52,225 bases of DNA from JBGCEZ01 sp045106735 (GCA_045106735.1 JBGCEZ010000080.1:1-52225); one strand, 5' to 3'; positions 7,465 to 16,222 are shown, numbered from the stretch's first letter. The notes: a model not told the origin generated them from the sequence alone. Numbers and translations are program-made.

Positions 7465-8844
7465 TCAGAAGGCGAGCTGGAACTGCGCCCGGACGACCAT
7501 CTGGCCATCCTCGCCCGCCGCGTCGGTCTGCCAGCCGCTGGTCGCGCCGCCGACTCCGAGGGCACCGTTGCCCCAGAAGCTGGTGACCGAATCCAGGGCG
7601 TAGCCGATGTCGGCGGAGAACTTGGCGTTGTTCCCGGCGAAGTACTTGTTCACACCGAAGGTGACGATGCTCAGCGGATCGGCATCGACGTCGTTGTCGG
7701 CGTACTCGAACCGGGCGTAACCTTCCAGGTCATCCTGGAAGTAGTAGCCGCCCTGCAGGACGAACGCGTCGGCGTCGACGGCCAGACCCTTGACGTCGCG
7801 GTAGACGTAGTAGGCCATGAAGTTCGCGCGATCCCATTCGGCCGAGATGTCGATCGTCGCCTGGAAGGCATCGATCTCATTGGCCGTGGTGCCGTTCTCG
7901 CCGGCCTGGTAGTGCACCGCACCACCGATCATCAGGCCGTAGTCCGCTCCCGGGGCCGACGTGATGTCAGCGAACTGGGCGAACGTGCCGGCAAGCAGCC
8001 ATTCGGCGCGGCCGGTCAGGGAGTACTCGACGTCGTAGTTGTTCCACGGCTGGTTCTGGCCACCGGTGGCCGCGTGGCCATCGGTCAAACCGCCGGTGAA
8101 CTTGAAGTCGTCGGACGTGTAGATCAGAGCGACACCCTGCGTGCGCCGCGGATCAAACTCGTCGGTGACCAAGGAACGGCTCGTTCCCTGGACGCCTTGT
8201 TCATCGATGTCGGACTCACGCAGCATCGGCACCTTGAACTGGCCGGCGGCCAGAATCAGGCCGTTGTCGAGGACTTTGGCCACGTACGCGTCGAGCAACG
8301 TGAAGGTGCCGCCGGTCGTGTTGAAGCCACCTTGCAGCTTGTAGATCCAGGTCGGATCGACGACGTTACCGGTGAACGTAAGGTACGTCCGCTGATTCTC
8401 GAAGCCGCCGCGGCTGTCGTCGCCGGAGCCGTCACGCAGGCTGTGGATGTAACGGAACTGCTGCAGTCCCTTCACCGACAGCGAGTAGTTGCCGTCCGCG
8501 CTTCCAAGGCTGAAGCCATTGTTCCAACCGGCGGTGCCGCCCGACTGCAGCATGCTGCTGCGCGCGTCGGCGTCGGCCATCACTTCGGCCACGATCGCCC
8601 GAACTTCGTCGGCGCGGGCCTCGGATCGGTCGATCCCGTTGGCCTGGTCATGGAATCGCATCCGCAGATCGGCGAGCTCCGACTCGACGCCTTGGAGCCG
8701 CGTCACTTCGGACTCCAAACGCTCGAGGCGGGACTGCACATCGACCGGCTCGGCGGCGGTCGCGGTCGCGGCGGTCACGGCGGTCGCGGCGGTCGCGGCC
8801 AGCGTGACCGCGGTCAGAAACGGGGTGGTGCAACGGGGGGTCAT
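7465..8844 (-). CDS. Outer-membrane porin, OprO/OprP-like
   Basis: A 459-aa precursor with a clear signal peptide (Ala/Thr-rich, likely cut after ATA-A near residue 31). A short coiled coil of about 50 residues follows (SRLERLESEVTRL...), probably for trimerisation or peptidoglycan contact. The remainder alternates aromatic and polar residues in beta-barrel style and ends in a terminal Phe (QFQLAF), the outer-membrane sorting signal. The middle (QRTYLTF, GQFKVP, DEFDPRRTQG) fits the phosphate-selective porin O/P family. Pore selectivity is not readable from sequence. ATG 8844 has GGAG 9 nt upstream. Divergent from the DUF3179 gene. Confidence 0.87.
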   Translation of the reverse strand: MTPRCTTPFLTAVTLAATAATAVTAATATAAEPVDVQSRLERLESEVTRLQGVESELADLRMRFHDQANGIDRSEARADEVRAIVAEVMADADARSSMLQSGGTAGWNNGFSLGSADGNYSLSVKGLQQFRYIHSLRDGSGDDSRGGFENQRTYLTFTGNVVDPTWIYKLQGGFNTTGGTFTLLDAYVAKVLDNGLILAAGQFKVPMLRESDIDEQGVQGTSRSLVTDEFDPRRTQGVALIYTSDDFKFTGGLTDGHAATGGQNQPWNNYDVEYSLTGRAEWLLAGTFAQFADITSAPGADYGLMIGGAVHYQAGENGTTANEIDAFQATIDISAEWDRANFMAYYVYRDVKGLAVDADAFVLQGGYYFQDDLEGYARFEYADNDVDADPLSIVTFGVNKYFAGNNAKFSADIGYALDSVTSFWGNGALGVGGATSGWQTDAAGEDGQMVVRAQFQLAF

Positions 8845-9296
8845 GCTCGTGGTCTCCATCCATTCGTGAGCGTGATGGGGGAGCCAGACCGTCGTCCACG
8901 ACGGATCAGTCCCCTGAATTGCAGATAAGCATATCGACAATTCCGACATAGTGGGCTGCCCGGGCAAGCCCGGCGATTTTCCACCCGCCCTGAGAGAGGA
9001 TGACCCGACCGACGGACATCCCGCGGAGATCTGCTCGCCTGCCGCCTGCCGCCAGCCCGCCAGCCCGCCTGCCGCCAGCCGCCAGCCGCCACACCGCCCG
9101 CCGGGCCGTCCGACCCGTTCCACCGGATGAAAGCTCGCTTTCGACGCCGGACGGACGATGATCGGGGATCAGCGCTCGCGCCTTCACCCCGCCTTCTCCG
9201 GCACGCGACTCCGGCGCCCCCAGGCCGGCACCCCCACCAAGCCAGCCAGATCACGAGCGCCCCGAACGAGCCCCGCAAACGAGCCCCGGAGCCACC
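8845..9296. other. Divergent intergenic region, porin / DUF3179
   Basis: These 452 bases hold no convincing gene. An AT-richer block at about 8925-8952, on the minus strand reading TTGTCG and then TTATCT, is the likely place of the porin promoter. The stretch at 9036-9090 is a GC-rich run of repeated GCCTGCC and GCCAGCC units. GGAGCC just before 9297 is the ribosome binding site of the DUF3179 gene. Confidence 0.6.
9036..9090. repeat. GC-rich GCCTGCC/GCCAGCC microsatellite
   Basis: Imperfect tandem units of 4-8 bases (CCTG, CCGCCAG, CCCGCCAG) fill about 55 bases of the divergent promoter region. There is no coding potential consistent with neighbours. Confidence 0.6.
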
Positions 9297-10424
9297 ATGC
9301 CCGAATCGCGTTCCTCCGCCGCGCCCCAACGCGGGACCTCCCCCGGACACATCCTGCTGATCGTGGCCGCCGCCGGGCTCTTCTTCTTCGCCGCCGGCCG
9401 CCTGATCCGGCCGCTGTTCTTTGATCCCCAATCGGAGCGCACGGCCAGCCCCGCGGGCACGGCCCGGTTCGACCTGACCGATCTCCAGGTCGAGCGCCTC
9501 CGAATCGAGTCGGGCGGCGTGGCCAAGGACGCCATCGTTGCCCTCGACGAAACGGTGACGAATCTCGCCACCGGCATCGAGCATCTGGCCAGCGACGATC
9601 GGATCGTGTTGGTGACCGCCGGCGACGATCGCGTCGGCTATCCGATCCGCATGCTCCGCGTGCACGAAATCATCAACGACCGCATCGGCGGCGTCGACCT
9701 GAGCGTGGTGTATTGCCCGCTGTGCGACTCGGTCAGCGTGATCGAACGCCAGGACGGACCGGCCGTGCTCGCCGGCGGCTTCGGCGTGTCCGGCCAGCTC
9801 TTCGAGAGCAACATTCTGATGTACGACCGGACGTCGGATGGCCTGTGGTCGCAGGTTCAAGGCAAGGCGATGAGCGGCCCGCACGCCGGGGAACGCCTGC
9901 GCCACCTCACTGGATGGTCCATCGAACGGTTCGGCGCGATCGTCGACCGCTTGCCCGACACGCGCATCGCGGTGCACGCGGACGACGCGATGAAAGATGT
10001 CTACGAACTCGATCCGTACCGCGGCTATTTCGCCAACGACTCGCTGATCTTCAATGTCTCGCACCGCGACCCGCGTTTGCCGATCAAGGCCCGCGTGCTG
10101 GGCGTGGTCGACGGCGACGTCCCGCGCGCGTTTGAACTCGGCACGATCGCCCGGCTGGGCGTGGCCACCGACGGCGTGGAACCGACGCCGGGACGCCTCG
10201 ACCTGACGCTGTCCGGCGGCCGGCTGACGGCCGAAGTGGACCTCGACGCCGACGGCGTGCCGTCCCGGGTCACGGTGATCGACGCGCCGGCCGACGCGGT
10301 CGTGGTGCACTCATTCTGGTTCGCGTGGGCCGGCAGTCACCCCAAGACGGACCTGGTCGCTGACCCAAGTCTTCTGGCCACCGTGGTGCCGCCGCCGCTG
10401 GCTGGCCCGCCCGGGCCAAGCTGA
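9297..10424 (+). CDS. DUF3179 domain-containing membrane-anchored protein
   Basis: A 375-aa protein with one N-terminal membrane segment at residues 18-37 (ILLIVAAAGLFFFAAG) and the rest outside the cytoplasm. The DUF3179 family pattern is clear: YPIRML, then VYCPLCDSVSV with the conserved Cys pair, FGVSGQLFESNILMYDR, LWSQ, and SGPHAGERL. The biochemical role of DUF3179 is unknown. The two cysteines suggest metal or disulfide chemistry (inference). Start ATG 9297 follows CGGAGCC. The last codons and stop lie inside a 14-bp tandem repeat. Confidence 0.88.
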   Translation: MPESRSSAAPQRGTSPGHILLIVAAAGLFFFAAGRLIRPLFFDPQSERTASPAGTARFDLTDLQVERLRIESGGVAKDAIVALDETVTNLATGIEHLASDDRIVLVTAGDDRVGYPIRMLRVHEIINDRIGGVDLSVVYCPLCDSVSVIERQDGPAVLAGGFGVSGQLFESNILMYDRTSDGLWSQVQGKAMSGPHAGERLRHLTGWSIERFGAIVDRLPDTRIAVHADDAMKDVYELDPYRGYFANDSLIFNVSHRDPRLPIKARVLGVVDGDVPRAFELGTIARLGVATDGVEPTPGRLDLTLSGGRLTAEVDLDADGVPSRVTVIDAPADAVVVHSFWFAWAGSHPKTDLVADPSLLATVVPPPLAGPPGPS

Positions 10425-10452
10425 CCGGGCCAAGCTGACCGGGCCGAGTTGA
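10411..10452. repeat. 14-bp tandem repeat covering the DUF3179 stop codon
   Basis: Three units of CCGGGCCAAGCTGA, the third with two changes. The TGA of unit one is the stop codon of the DUF3179 gene. Repeat growth here leaves the protein unchanged. Confidence 0.8.
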
Positions 10453-10530
10453 CGGACGGCGATTGGCGATCGCGGCCGGTGCGCCAAGCGCGACTCCGCC
10501 GCCGCGATCCTCATGGAGCGTGCGAACCCA

Positions 10531-10562
10531 ATCGCGAATCAGATCGCGAATCAGATCGCGAC
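10531..10562. repeat. 12-bp tandem repeat covering the pyrophosphorylase stop codon
   Basis: Two full units of ATCGCGAATCAG and a partial third. The stop codon of the minus-strand gene ending at 10551 lies inside the array. Confidence 0.75.
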
Positions 10563-11957
10563 CGTCGCCCCGGGTTCGATCGTGTCCGGGTGGCCGGCTT
10601 CCGCCAACGCCGCCGGATCCAGGGCGGTCAGTGGGCTGATCTCAATCGTCGCGTTCACCGAACCGTCGGCGTTGCGCGGCACGTCCACACCGCAGGCGGC
10701 GAGCCAGGCCGCGGCCCGCTCGGACTGCAGGGCGTGGCTCGTCGACTCGCTGTCCGCACCGTCGGCGTTCTTGATCGGGGCGAACTCTTCCACCCGCGAC
10801 GTCTCGACGACCAAGGATCCCTCGGCCATCGGCAGCGCATCGAAGACGAACGTCTCGTACTTGATGGCGTTGGGCTCGGCCGGCACCACGTCCGCCCCGC
10901 TGCCGGGATCGATGTGCGGCACCTTCTTGTTCGCGCGGTGAAACGGAAGTCCGCCGTCGGCCGACGCGGCAATGCGCTCGATGAACGCCCGCGACATCAT
11001 GTGGATCGCGATCGACCCGCCGTCGTACCGCAATGAACCGTCGGCGTCGCGCTCGGTGGCTCGAGCCTCCGGCAGATCGCTGTACTCGACGACCACCGTG
11101 CGGCTGCCGTCGCGGGCAAAGACGCCGACCTTCTCGGCCGGATCGGTCTTGCGCACGATCTTGCTGGTCATTTCGCCCGACGAACCGCGGCCGGCCGCGT
11201 GCAATCCGATGAACACGGGGTCCATCACGTGCACGAGCGGGTTGTCCACCTGGAAGTAGCTGATGTGTTCGACACCGCGGGCCGTCATGTCGTCGAGCGC
11301 GCCGCTGACCCGCAGCGCGCGAATCGAACCACCGTGCCCGTCGGGGTTGACGGCCACCCGGCCCTTGGCTTCCATCAGGACTCGGCCGTCGGCATCCACC
11401 GAGGGCATGACCCCCTGCGGGAACATGAAGATGTCGCGCCGCTCGAGGCCAAAGCAGTTGTTGTCGAGGAAGAAGTCGCGCGTGGCCTGAGCGTTGATCG
11501 GGCTGGGCATGATGTACCACGGGATCTTGACCCCGTAGCGTTCGCTGGCCGCGAGAATCTGCTCGGCGAACAAGCGGAACAACGGCTTGCCGGTGACGAC
11601 GCCAGCCGGGAACGTGCCCTTGGGCCCTCGCCATCCAAGCCGGGTTCCCTGTCCGCCGGCGACGGTGAACGCGGCGACCGCCCCACTGCGAATCAGCGAC
11701 AGGCCGACGGCCCGGGCCGCCTCGCGTTCGTCGGCTGCATCCAGGCCCACCACCGGCGCCGGCTCGAACGCATCGGGCACGCTGAATGACGCCCCGTCGG
11801 ACGACCGCAAGCGGTCGAGCAGTTCAAAGTCGAGCTCGGCGATCTGGGCGAACAACGCCGCGCGCTCGGATTCCGAGAGCTCGGGCAAGAAGTTCAGGAG
11901 ATGCGATTGCCCGTGGGCATCGAGGCGCGACCGGACATCGGTTTCGAGGGTGCTCAT
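10551..11957 (-). CDS. UDP-sugar pyrophosphorylase, UAP1/UDPGP family
   Basis: A 468-aa nucleotidyltransferase that joins UTP with a sugar 1-phosphate, releasing pyrophosphate. The nucleotide-binding motif GGQGTRLG is at residues 101-108, followed by GPKGTFP. VNPDGHGG, YFQVDNPLV and EYSDLPE follow in the order found in eukaryote-type UDP-N-acetylglucosamine pyrophosphorylases. UDP-GlcNAc is the likely product; UDP-glucose remains possible. With glmM in the same window it could supply UDP-GlcNAc for lipid A. Start ATG 11957 was chosen because the frame upstream lies antisense to phoU. Same strand as phoU, 64 nt downstream of it. Confidence 0.88.
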   Translation of the reverse strand: MSTLETDVRSRLDAHGQSHLLNFLPELSESERAALFAQIAELDFELLDRLRSSDGASFSVPDAFEPAPVVGLDAADEREAARAVGLSLIRSGAVAAFTVAGGQGTRLGWRGPKGTFPAGVVTGKPLFRLFAEQILAASERYGVKIPWYIMPSPINAQATRDFFLDNNCFGLERRDIFMFPQGVMPSVDADGRVLMEAKGRVAVNPDGHGGSIRALRVSGALDDMTARGVEHISYFQVDNPLVHVMDPVFIGLHAAGRGSSGEMTSKIVRKTDPAEKVGVFARDGSRTVVVEYSDLPEARATERDADGSLRYDGGSIAIHMMSRAFIERIAASADGGLPFHRANKKVPHIDPGSGADVVPAEPNAIKYETFVFDALPMAEGSLVVETSRVEEFAPIKNADGADSESTSHALQSERAAAWLAACGVDVPRNADGSVNATIEISPLTALDPAALAEAGHPDTIEPGATVAI

Positions 11958-12021
11958 GGCGTCTCGGCGGGGATTCGGCGGGGAGAACGTCGGAGGCGAC
12001 GAAAAGAAAACGATGGACGGA

Positions 12022-12732
12022 TCAGTGGCCAGAAGCCTTGGCGTCGGCGTCGGCGTCCGGCAGCGTCGGCTCGGACCACCGTCCGCTGCGTTGCACGACG
12101 GTCTTGCCCGACTCGAGGTAGATGACCTGCTCGCAGATGTTGGTCGCGTGGTCGGCGACGCGTTCGAGGTTGGCCACGATCGTGCGCAGGCGGAATGCGA
12201 AGCTGACGGTGAAATCGCCGGCGGCCACGCGTTGTTCGGCGTCCAGACCGATCTCGTCCTTGAAGCTCGCCACGGTTTCGTCGAAGCCGAGCACCTGACG
12301 GGCCAGGTCGACATTGAGTTCAACGAGGGCCCGGTTCGCGTCGCGCACGATGCCGATCACGCTGTTGGCCATCACCCGGAAGGTCGCCGGCGGCGTGCCG
12401 TCGAGTTCGTCGCCGTACTCCTCAACGACCGTGGCGACGTTGACCGCACAGTCGGCGATGCGTTCCAACTCATTGTTGATCTTGACGACGGCCAACACCG
12501 CGCGGATGCGGTACGGATCGGACTCGGGCAGGATCAATGCATCCACGCAGGCCCGTTCGATGGCCACGTCTTCCCGGTCAATTTCTTCGTCGGCTCGCGC
12601 GAGTTCCATGGCCCGGCGCGGATCCAGATCGAAGGCCACGTCTACCGCGTTGAGCAGCAAGGTGTAGACGCGCTCGCTCTGAGCAATCAATTGGGCGCGA
12701 ACGCCATCGAGACGTGCATCGAACTCGGACAT
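12022..12732 (-). CDS. phoU: PhoU-family phosphate regulator
   Basis: A 236-aa all-helical protein made of two similar three-helix bundles. The metal-cluster motif ExxAD appears twice, ERIAD at residues 90-94 and ERVAD at 190-194, exactly 100 residues apart, as in PhoU. PhoU links the Pst phosphate transporter to the PhoR kinase and restrains phosphate uptake. No pst or phoBR genes are in the window, so it is an orphan here. GGTGGAG lies ahead of ATG 12732. Length is normal for the family. It is divergent from pdxJ. Confidence 0.9.
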   Translation of the reverse strand: MSEFDARLDGVRAQLIAQSERVYTLLLNAVDVAFDLDPRRAMELARADEEIDREDVAIERACVDALILPESDPYRIRAVLAVVKINNELERIADCAVNVATVVEEYGDELDGTPPATFRVMANSVIGIVRDANRALVELNVDLARQVLGFDETVASFKDEIGLDAEQRVAAGDFTVSFAFRLRTIVANLERVADHATNICEQVIYLESGKTVVQRSGRWSEPTLPDADADAKASGH

Positions 12733-12853
12733 CGCGGGCTCCACCTCTTCCGGAACCGCACTATATCCAGATCTCCCGTCGCGGCCGACGCCGGAAGCCG
12801 CGAACCCGGCCGTCGAGCAGCATCGATCGCCCGGCACGGCCAGCCGCCCTCGG

Positions 12854-12882
12854 TTGTGCCCCCCCTGCCCGCGTCGTACGCT
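12854..12882 (+). promoter_or_regulatory. Candidate promoter of pdxJ (leaderless)
   Basis: TTGTGC at 12854-12859, a 17-nt spacer, and TACGCT at 12877-12882. Only six bases separate the -10 box from ATG 12889, so transcription should start at or beside the start codon. No Shine-Dalgarno is present. Confidence 0.55.
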
Positions 12883-12888
12883 GCCCGC

Positions 12889-13638
12889 ATGATCCAGCTC
12901 GGGGTGAACATCGACCACGTGGCCACGGTGCGGCAGGCCCGCCGGACCTGGGAACCGGACCCCGTCTGGGCGGCGACCGAGGCCCATCTTGGCGGGGCCG
13001 ACGGCATCACCGTCCACCTCCGAGAAGACCGGCGGCACATCCAGGACCGGGACGTCGAGCGGCTGGCCGAATCGGTCCACGTCCGGCTCAATCTGGAAAT
13101 GGCCGCCACGGACGAAATGGTGGCCATCGCCCGCCGGATCCGGCCACACACCGCCATGCTGGTGCCCGAGGGCCGGCACGAAGTCACCACCGAGGGTGGC
13201 CTCGACGTGGCCGGCCAGCTCGACCGGCTGTCGGGCATCGTCGCGGAACTGGCCGACGGGGGCATGGTCGTCAGCGCGTTCATCGACCCGGATCCGGTGC
13301 AGGTCGACGCCGCGGCCGAGGCCGGGTTCCGTGTGTGCGAGATCCACACCGGCCGGTACGCCCACGCCTTCCACGACCACGGCCGTGACGTGGAGCACCC
13401 GGAGCCGGCGCGGCAGCTTGAACTGATTCGTGCAGCCGGGGCCCGTGCGGTGGACGCTGGCCTGCGGTTCAACGCCGGCCACGCCCTGAACTACTTCAAC
13501 GTCGAACCGATCGCCGCCCTGCCGGGCATCGCCGAGCTGCACATCGGCCACTCGATCGTGAGCCGATCGATTCTGGTGGGGATGCGCGAAGCCGTCCGAC
13601 AAATGAAAGAGCTGATGCGCGACGCATCGCGTCCGTAA
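12889..13638 (+). CDS. pdxJ: Pyridoxine 5'-phosphate synthase PdxJ
   Basis: A 249-aa TIM-barrel enzyme that condenses 3-amino-2-oxopropyl phosphate with 1-deoxyxylulose 5-phosphate in the last ring-forming step of vitamin B6 synthesis. Diagnostic segments are in order: GVNIDHVATVRQAR at the N-terminus, LREDRRHIQDRD, LNLEMA, LVPE, EIHTGRYA and the C-terminal LHIGHSIVSR. Length matches the family. The ATG at 12889 starts the conserved IQLGVNID strand, so the long upstream reading frame is not part of it. dapA follows 129 nt downstream on the same strand. Confidence 0.96.
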   Translation: MIQLGVNIDHVATVRQARRTWEPDPVWAATEAHLGGADGITVHLREDRRHIQDRDVERLAESVHVRLNLEMAATDEMVAIARRIRPHTAMLVPEGRHEVTTEGGLDVAGQLDRLSGIVAELADGGMVVSAFIDPDPVQVDAAAEAGFRVCEIHTGRYAHAFHDHGRDVEHPEPARQLELIRAAGARAVDAGLRFNAGHALNYFNVEPIAALPGIAELHIGHSIVSRSILVGMREAVRQMKELMRDASRP

Positions 13639-13664
13639 GGCAGGGATCCTCGGGGCCGCCGGGT

Positions 13665-13738
13665 TCGTCGGAACCGGGCAGGTCGGGGCGAACCCGGGGG
13701 CGAACCCGAGAGCGAGCCCGCCGGCGAACCCGGGACGA
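13665..13738. repeat. Short GCGAACCCG-type tandem repeats between pdxJ and dapA
   Basis: About five imperfect copies of a GCGAACCCGG / GCGAGCCCG unit occupy most of the pdxJ-dapA gap. No gene or hairpin with a T-run was seen. Confidence 0.5.
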
Positions 13739-13767
13739 GCGTGCCATTGGAGCACGAGGAGTTGACC

Positions 13768-14694
13768 ATGCTTGATTGCCGCGGCGCGTGGACCGCCCTC
13801 GTGACCCCGTTCTCGGAGGACGGGTCCTCCATTGCCTTCGATCGACTGACCACCGCGATTCGCACGCAGGCCCTGGCCGGCATGCGGGGCATCGTCCCGT
13901 GCGGCACGACCGGCGAATCGCCGACGCTCCGGCGCAGCGAATGGGCGGCGATGGTCGATCGCTCGGTGCACGAGGGCCACGCCCAAGGCCTGCTCGTCAT
14001 GCCCGGGGCCGGTTCGTACGACACGCGAGCGGCCATCGAGATGCACCGTCATTGCGCGGATGCGGGAGCCGACGCGGCGCTGCACGTGACTCCGTATTAC
14101 AACCGCCCATCGATCGACGGCCTGCGCCATCACTTCCTGTCCGTGGCCGACGCCGCCGACCTGCCGGTGGTGCTCTACGACGTTCCCGGACGTACCGGCA
14201 CCGCGATTTCCGCGGAATTGTTGATCGAATTGGCCGACCATCCGAACATCGTCGCGGTGAAAGATGCCACCGGATCCGCGGCCACGGCGCAGCGCGTACT
14301 CGGCGATTCCACGCTGCAGGTGCTCTGCGGCGACGATCCGATGACGCTCCCGCTGATGGCCCTCGGCGCGGTCGGCGTGGTGTCGGTGGCCGGAAACATC
14401 GTGCCCGGCCGCATCGCGTCGCTGGTTGCCGCCATGCTGGCGGGCCGGCTGGCCGACGCCCGGGCGATCCACCGGGAGCTGTTGCCGTTGGCCACCGGGC
14501 TGCTCGGCCTCGGCCCGAATCCCGTTCCGCTCAAGGCCGCCCTGGCCGCGCGGGGCCTCGACACCGGCACGCTTCGTTCGCCACTGGTGCCGCTCGATGA
14601 CGACACGACGGCTACCATCGGCCGACTCGTGGACGCCGCCCTGTCGTCCGCCTCCGCCACGGATCCCGGCCCGCTTCGGGTCGCCTCCGGCTGA
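13768..14694 (+). CDS. dapA: 4-hydroxy-tetrahydrodipicolinate synthase DapA
   Basis: A 308-aa TIM-barrel aldolase that condenses pyruvate with aspartate semialdehyde, the first committed step to diaminopimelate and lysine. Schiff-base Lys165 sits in VAVKDATG. CGTTGE (45-50), YYNRPS (110-115) and YDVPGRTG (137-144, with the catalytic Tyr and the Arg that separates DapA from relatives) are all present. ATG 13768 was chosen over an ATG-like start at 13741 because AGGAG lies 6 nt upstream and the conserved GAWTALVTPF follows directly. Other NAL-superfamily enzymes are less likely given the VPGRTG motif. Confidence 0.92.
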   Translation: MLDCRGAWTALVTPFSEDGSSIAFDRLTTAIRTQALAGMRGIVPCGTTGESPTLRRSEWAAMVDRSVHEGHAQGLLVMPGAGSYDTRAAIEMHRHCADAGADAALHVTPYYNRPSIDGLRHHFLSVADAADLPVVLYDVPGRTGTAISAELLIELADHPNIVAVKDATGSAATAQRVLGDSTLQVLCGDDPMTLPLMALGAVGVVSVAGNIVPGRIASLVAAMLAGRLADARAIHRELLPLATGLLGLGPNPVPLKAALAARGLDTGTLRSPLVPLDDDTTATIGRLVDAALSSASATDPGPLRVASG

Positions 14695-14725
14695 TCCGTC
14701 CGCCAGCAGAAACGGCCCCGCTCCC

Positions 14726-15295
14726 ATGTCCACCGCCGATGCCACGCCTTCGCCGCCCTCCGGCTCCACGCCGGCGGTCGACCATGGCGCCCTGCCGTAC
14801 CGGATCGCGGTGCTCTGCTACCTGTACGACGCCGACGGCCGCGTGCTCATGCTGCACCGCCGCAAGTCCCCGAACGCCGGCATGTACTCGCCCATCGGCG
14901 GCAAGCTCGAAGTCGGCATTGGCGAGGGCCCCCACGAGTGCGCGGTTCGCGAGATCCACGAAGAGGCCGGCATCTCGCTGGCCCGCGAGGACGTGCACAT
15001 GTCGGGCATCGTCAGTGAGGCGGCATACCAGAACGAGACCCACTGGCTGATCTTCCTGTTCGAAGTCACGCGGCCGATCGACCCGTCGGAGATCGAGCAC
15101 ATGGACTTCGACGAAGGTGCCCTGGAATGGGTCGATCCGGCGCGGGTCCTCGACCTCAACATCCCAGCGACCGACCGCGAAGTCATGTGGCCGATGGTCC
15201 AGCGACACCGCGGTGGGTTCTTCGTCGCCCACATCGACTGCTCCAAGACGCCGTTCGACTGGAAGCTTGAGGAGTCGAAGCCCCGCGCTGACTGA
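14726..15295 (+). CDS. Nudix hydrolase
   Basis: A 189-aa hydrolase of nucleoside diphosphates linked to another group. The Nudix box reads GGKLEVGIGE...REIHEEAG at about residues 65-89. The REx2EExG half is perfect, while the spacing between the first Gly and Glu is two residues longer than in the canonical box. A Pro-rich leader of about 20 residues precedes the domain. Substrate unknown. ATG 14726 lies 31 nt after dapA with no clear Shine-Dalgarno, so translation may depend on read-through from dapA. Confidence 0.87.
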   Translation: MSTADATPSPPSGSTPAVDHGALPYRIAVLCYLYDADGRVLMLHRRKSPNAGMYSPIGGKLEVGIGEGPHECAVREIHEEAGISLAREDVHMSGIVSEAAYQNETHWLIFLFEVTRPIDPSEIEHMDFDEGALEWVDPARVLDLNIPATDREVMWPMVQRHRGGFFVAHIDCSKTPFDWKLEESKPRAD

Positions 15296-15598
15296 GCCGC
15301 GGCGGACCGGTCGGCTGGCCCGCGGCAGAGCGATTGGCGGGAAGAGCGACGGGTGGGCGACGGGTGGGCAAGAATGCCGGCGGCGCAACGGGCGGCCAAA
15401 CACGCCGGCGGCGCGGCGACGAGGGCGACGGCGGCGACGGGTGGCCAAGCACGCCGGCGGAGGCTTCTGCAATTCGGTCGGAACAACCGAAGGCCGCCGA
15501 CGCTTCGTCAGGCGAGGCCCAACGTGCATCCGGCTTCCCACGTTTCCCATGGCTCCCAGCCCACCGCCCACGTCCCATTGCCTGCATCGAGCCTGTGT
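15296..15598. other. Repeat-rich gap before the sigma factor gene
   Basis: About 300 bases. The first half is built from related GC-rich segments (GCGACGGGTGGGC, GCCGGCGGCG, GCGGCCAA(A)CACGCCGGCGG) repeated several times at about 15340-15470. Nothing gene-like with family similarity was found. The promoter of the sigma factor gene must lie in its second half, but no clear -35/-10 pair was seen. Confidence 0.5.
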
Positions 15599-16222
15599 AT
15601 GTCCACCCTTCTTGATCCCGATGACTCGCTCGCCTCGGCGGACTTTGCCGGGATGGAGGATGCGTTCGGTTTCGGGGAAGACCCGGATCCGTCGCCGTCG
15701 GAATGGGTGGAACTGCATGGCGACATGCTCTTTGGGTACGCGATGCGTCGACTGCGGCACCGGGCGAAGGCCGAGGACGTCGTCCAAGAAACCCTCCTCG
15801 CGGCCCTGACCGCCCCGTACGACGGCCGAGCCGACCGCGGCGCCTGGCTCATGGGGATCCTGCGCCGGCGGATCGCCGACGGATTCCGCCGCGCCGGTCG
15901 CCGTCCGCGCGAAACGGGGTTGGAGACGTTCGTCGAAGAGCAGTACGCCGCGAGTGGCAAGTGGTCGGTCAAGCCCCGCAAGGGCCCGCCAGGCCCGGAC
16001 GCTCGCGGAGCGGCGGAGAACGAAGAGCTGCGGATGCGGCTGGCCGACTGTCTGGATCGCCTGCCGGCCCGCACGGCCGAGGCGTTCTTGCTGGTCGAGC
16101 ACGCGTCCACGCCGCCCGAGCCAGCCGCCGATTTGCTGGGCGTCACCCGCGGCCACCTGCACGTCATCCTGTACCGGGCCCGGACGGCACTTCGCCTCTG
16201 CCTGGAAGGGACGCCCGGCTGA
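15599..16222 (+). CDS. ECF-type RNA polymerase sigma factor
   Basis: A 207-aa sigma-70 family protein. Region 2 is clear around residues 40-100: LFGYAMRRLRHRAKAEDVVQETL (DVVQET is the core signature) and a WLMGILRRRIADGFRR segment. Region 4 is at about 140-200: LADCLDRLPARTAEAFLLVE, then a helix-turn-helix with LLGVTRGHLHVILYRAR. No extra domains. ATG 15599 is an inferred start; the frame is open upstream through repeats. The stop overlaps the next start as ATGA, so the downstream zinc-finger protein is probably its partner. The regulon is unknown. Confidence 0.9.
   Translation: MSTLLDPDDSLASADFAGMEDAFGFGEDPDPSPSEWVELHGDMLFGYAMRRLRHRAKAEDVVQETLLAALTAPYDGRADRGAWLMGILRRRIADGFRRAGRRPRETGLETFVEEQYAASGKWSVKPRKGPPGPDARGAAENEELRMRLADCLDRLPARTAEAFLLVEHASTPPEPAADLLGVTRGHLHVILYRARTALRLCLEGTPG

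Noticed and set aside
13639..14769. Long minus-strand frame continuous with phoU, opposite dapA and pdxJ
   Set aside because: PhoU begins at 12732 with a Shine-Dalgarno; the rest is antisense to pdxJ and dapA and has no protein pattern, a GC effect.
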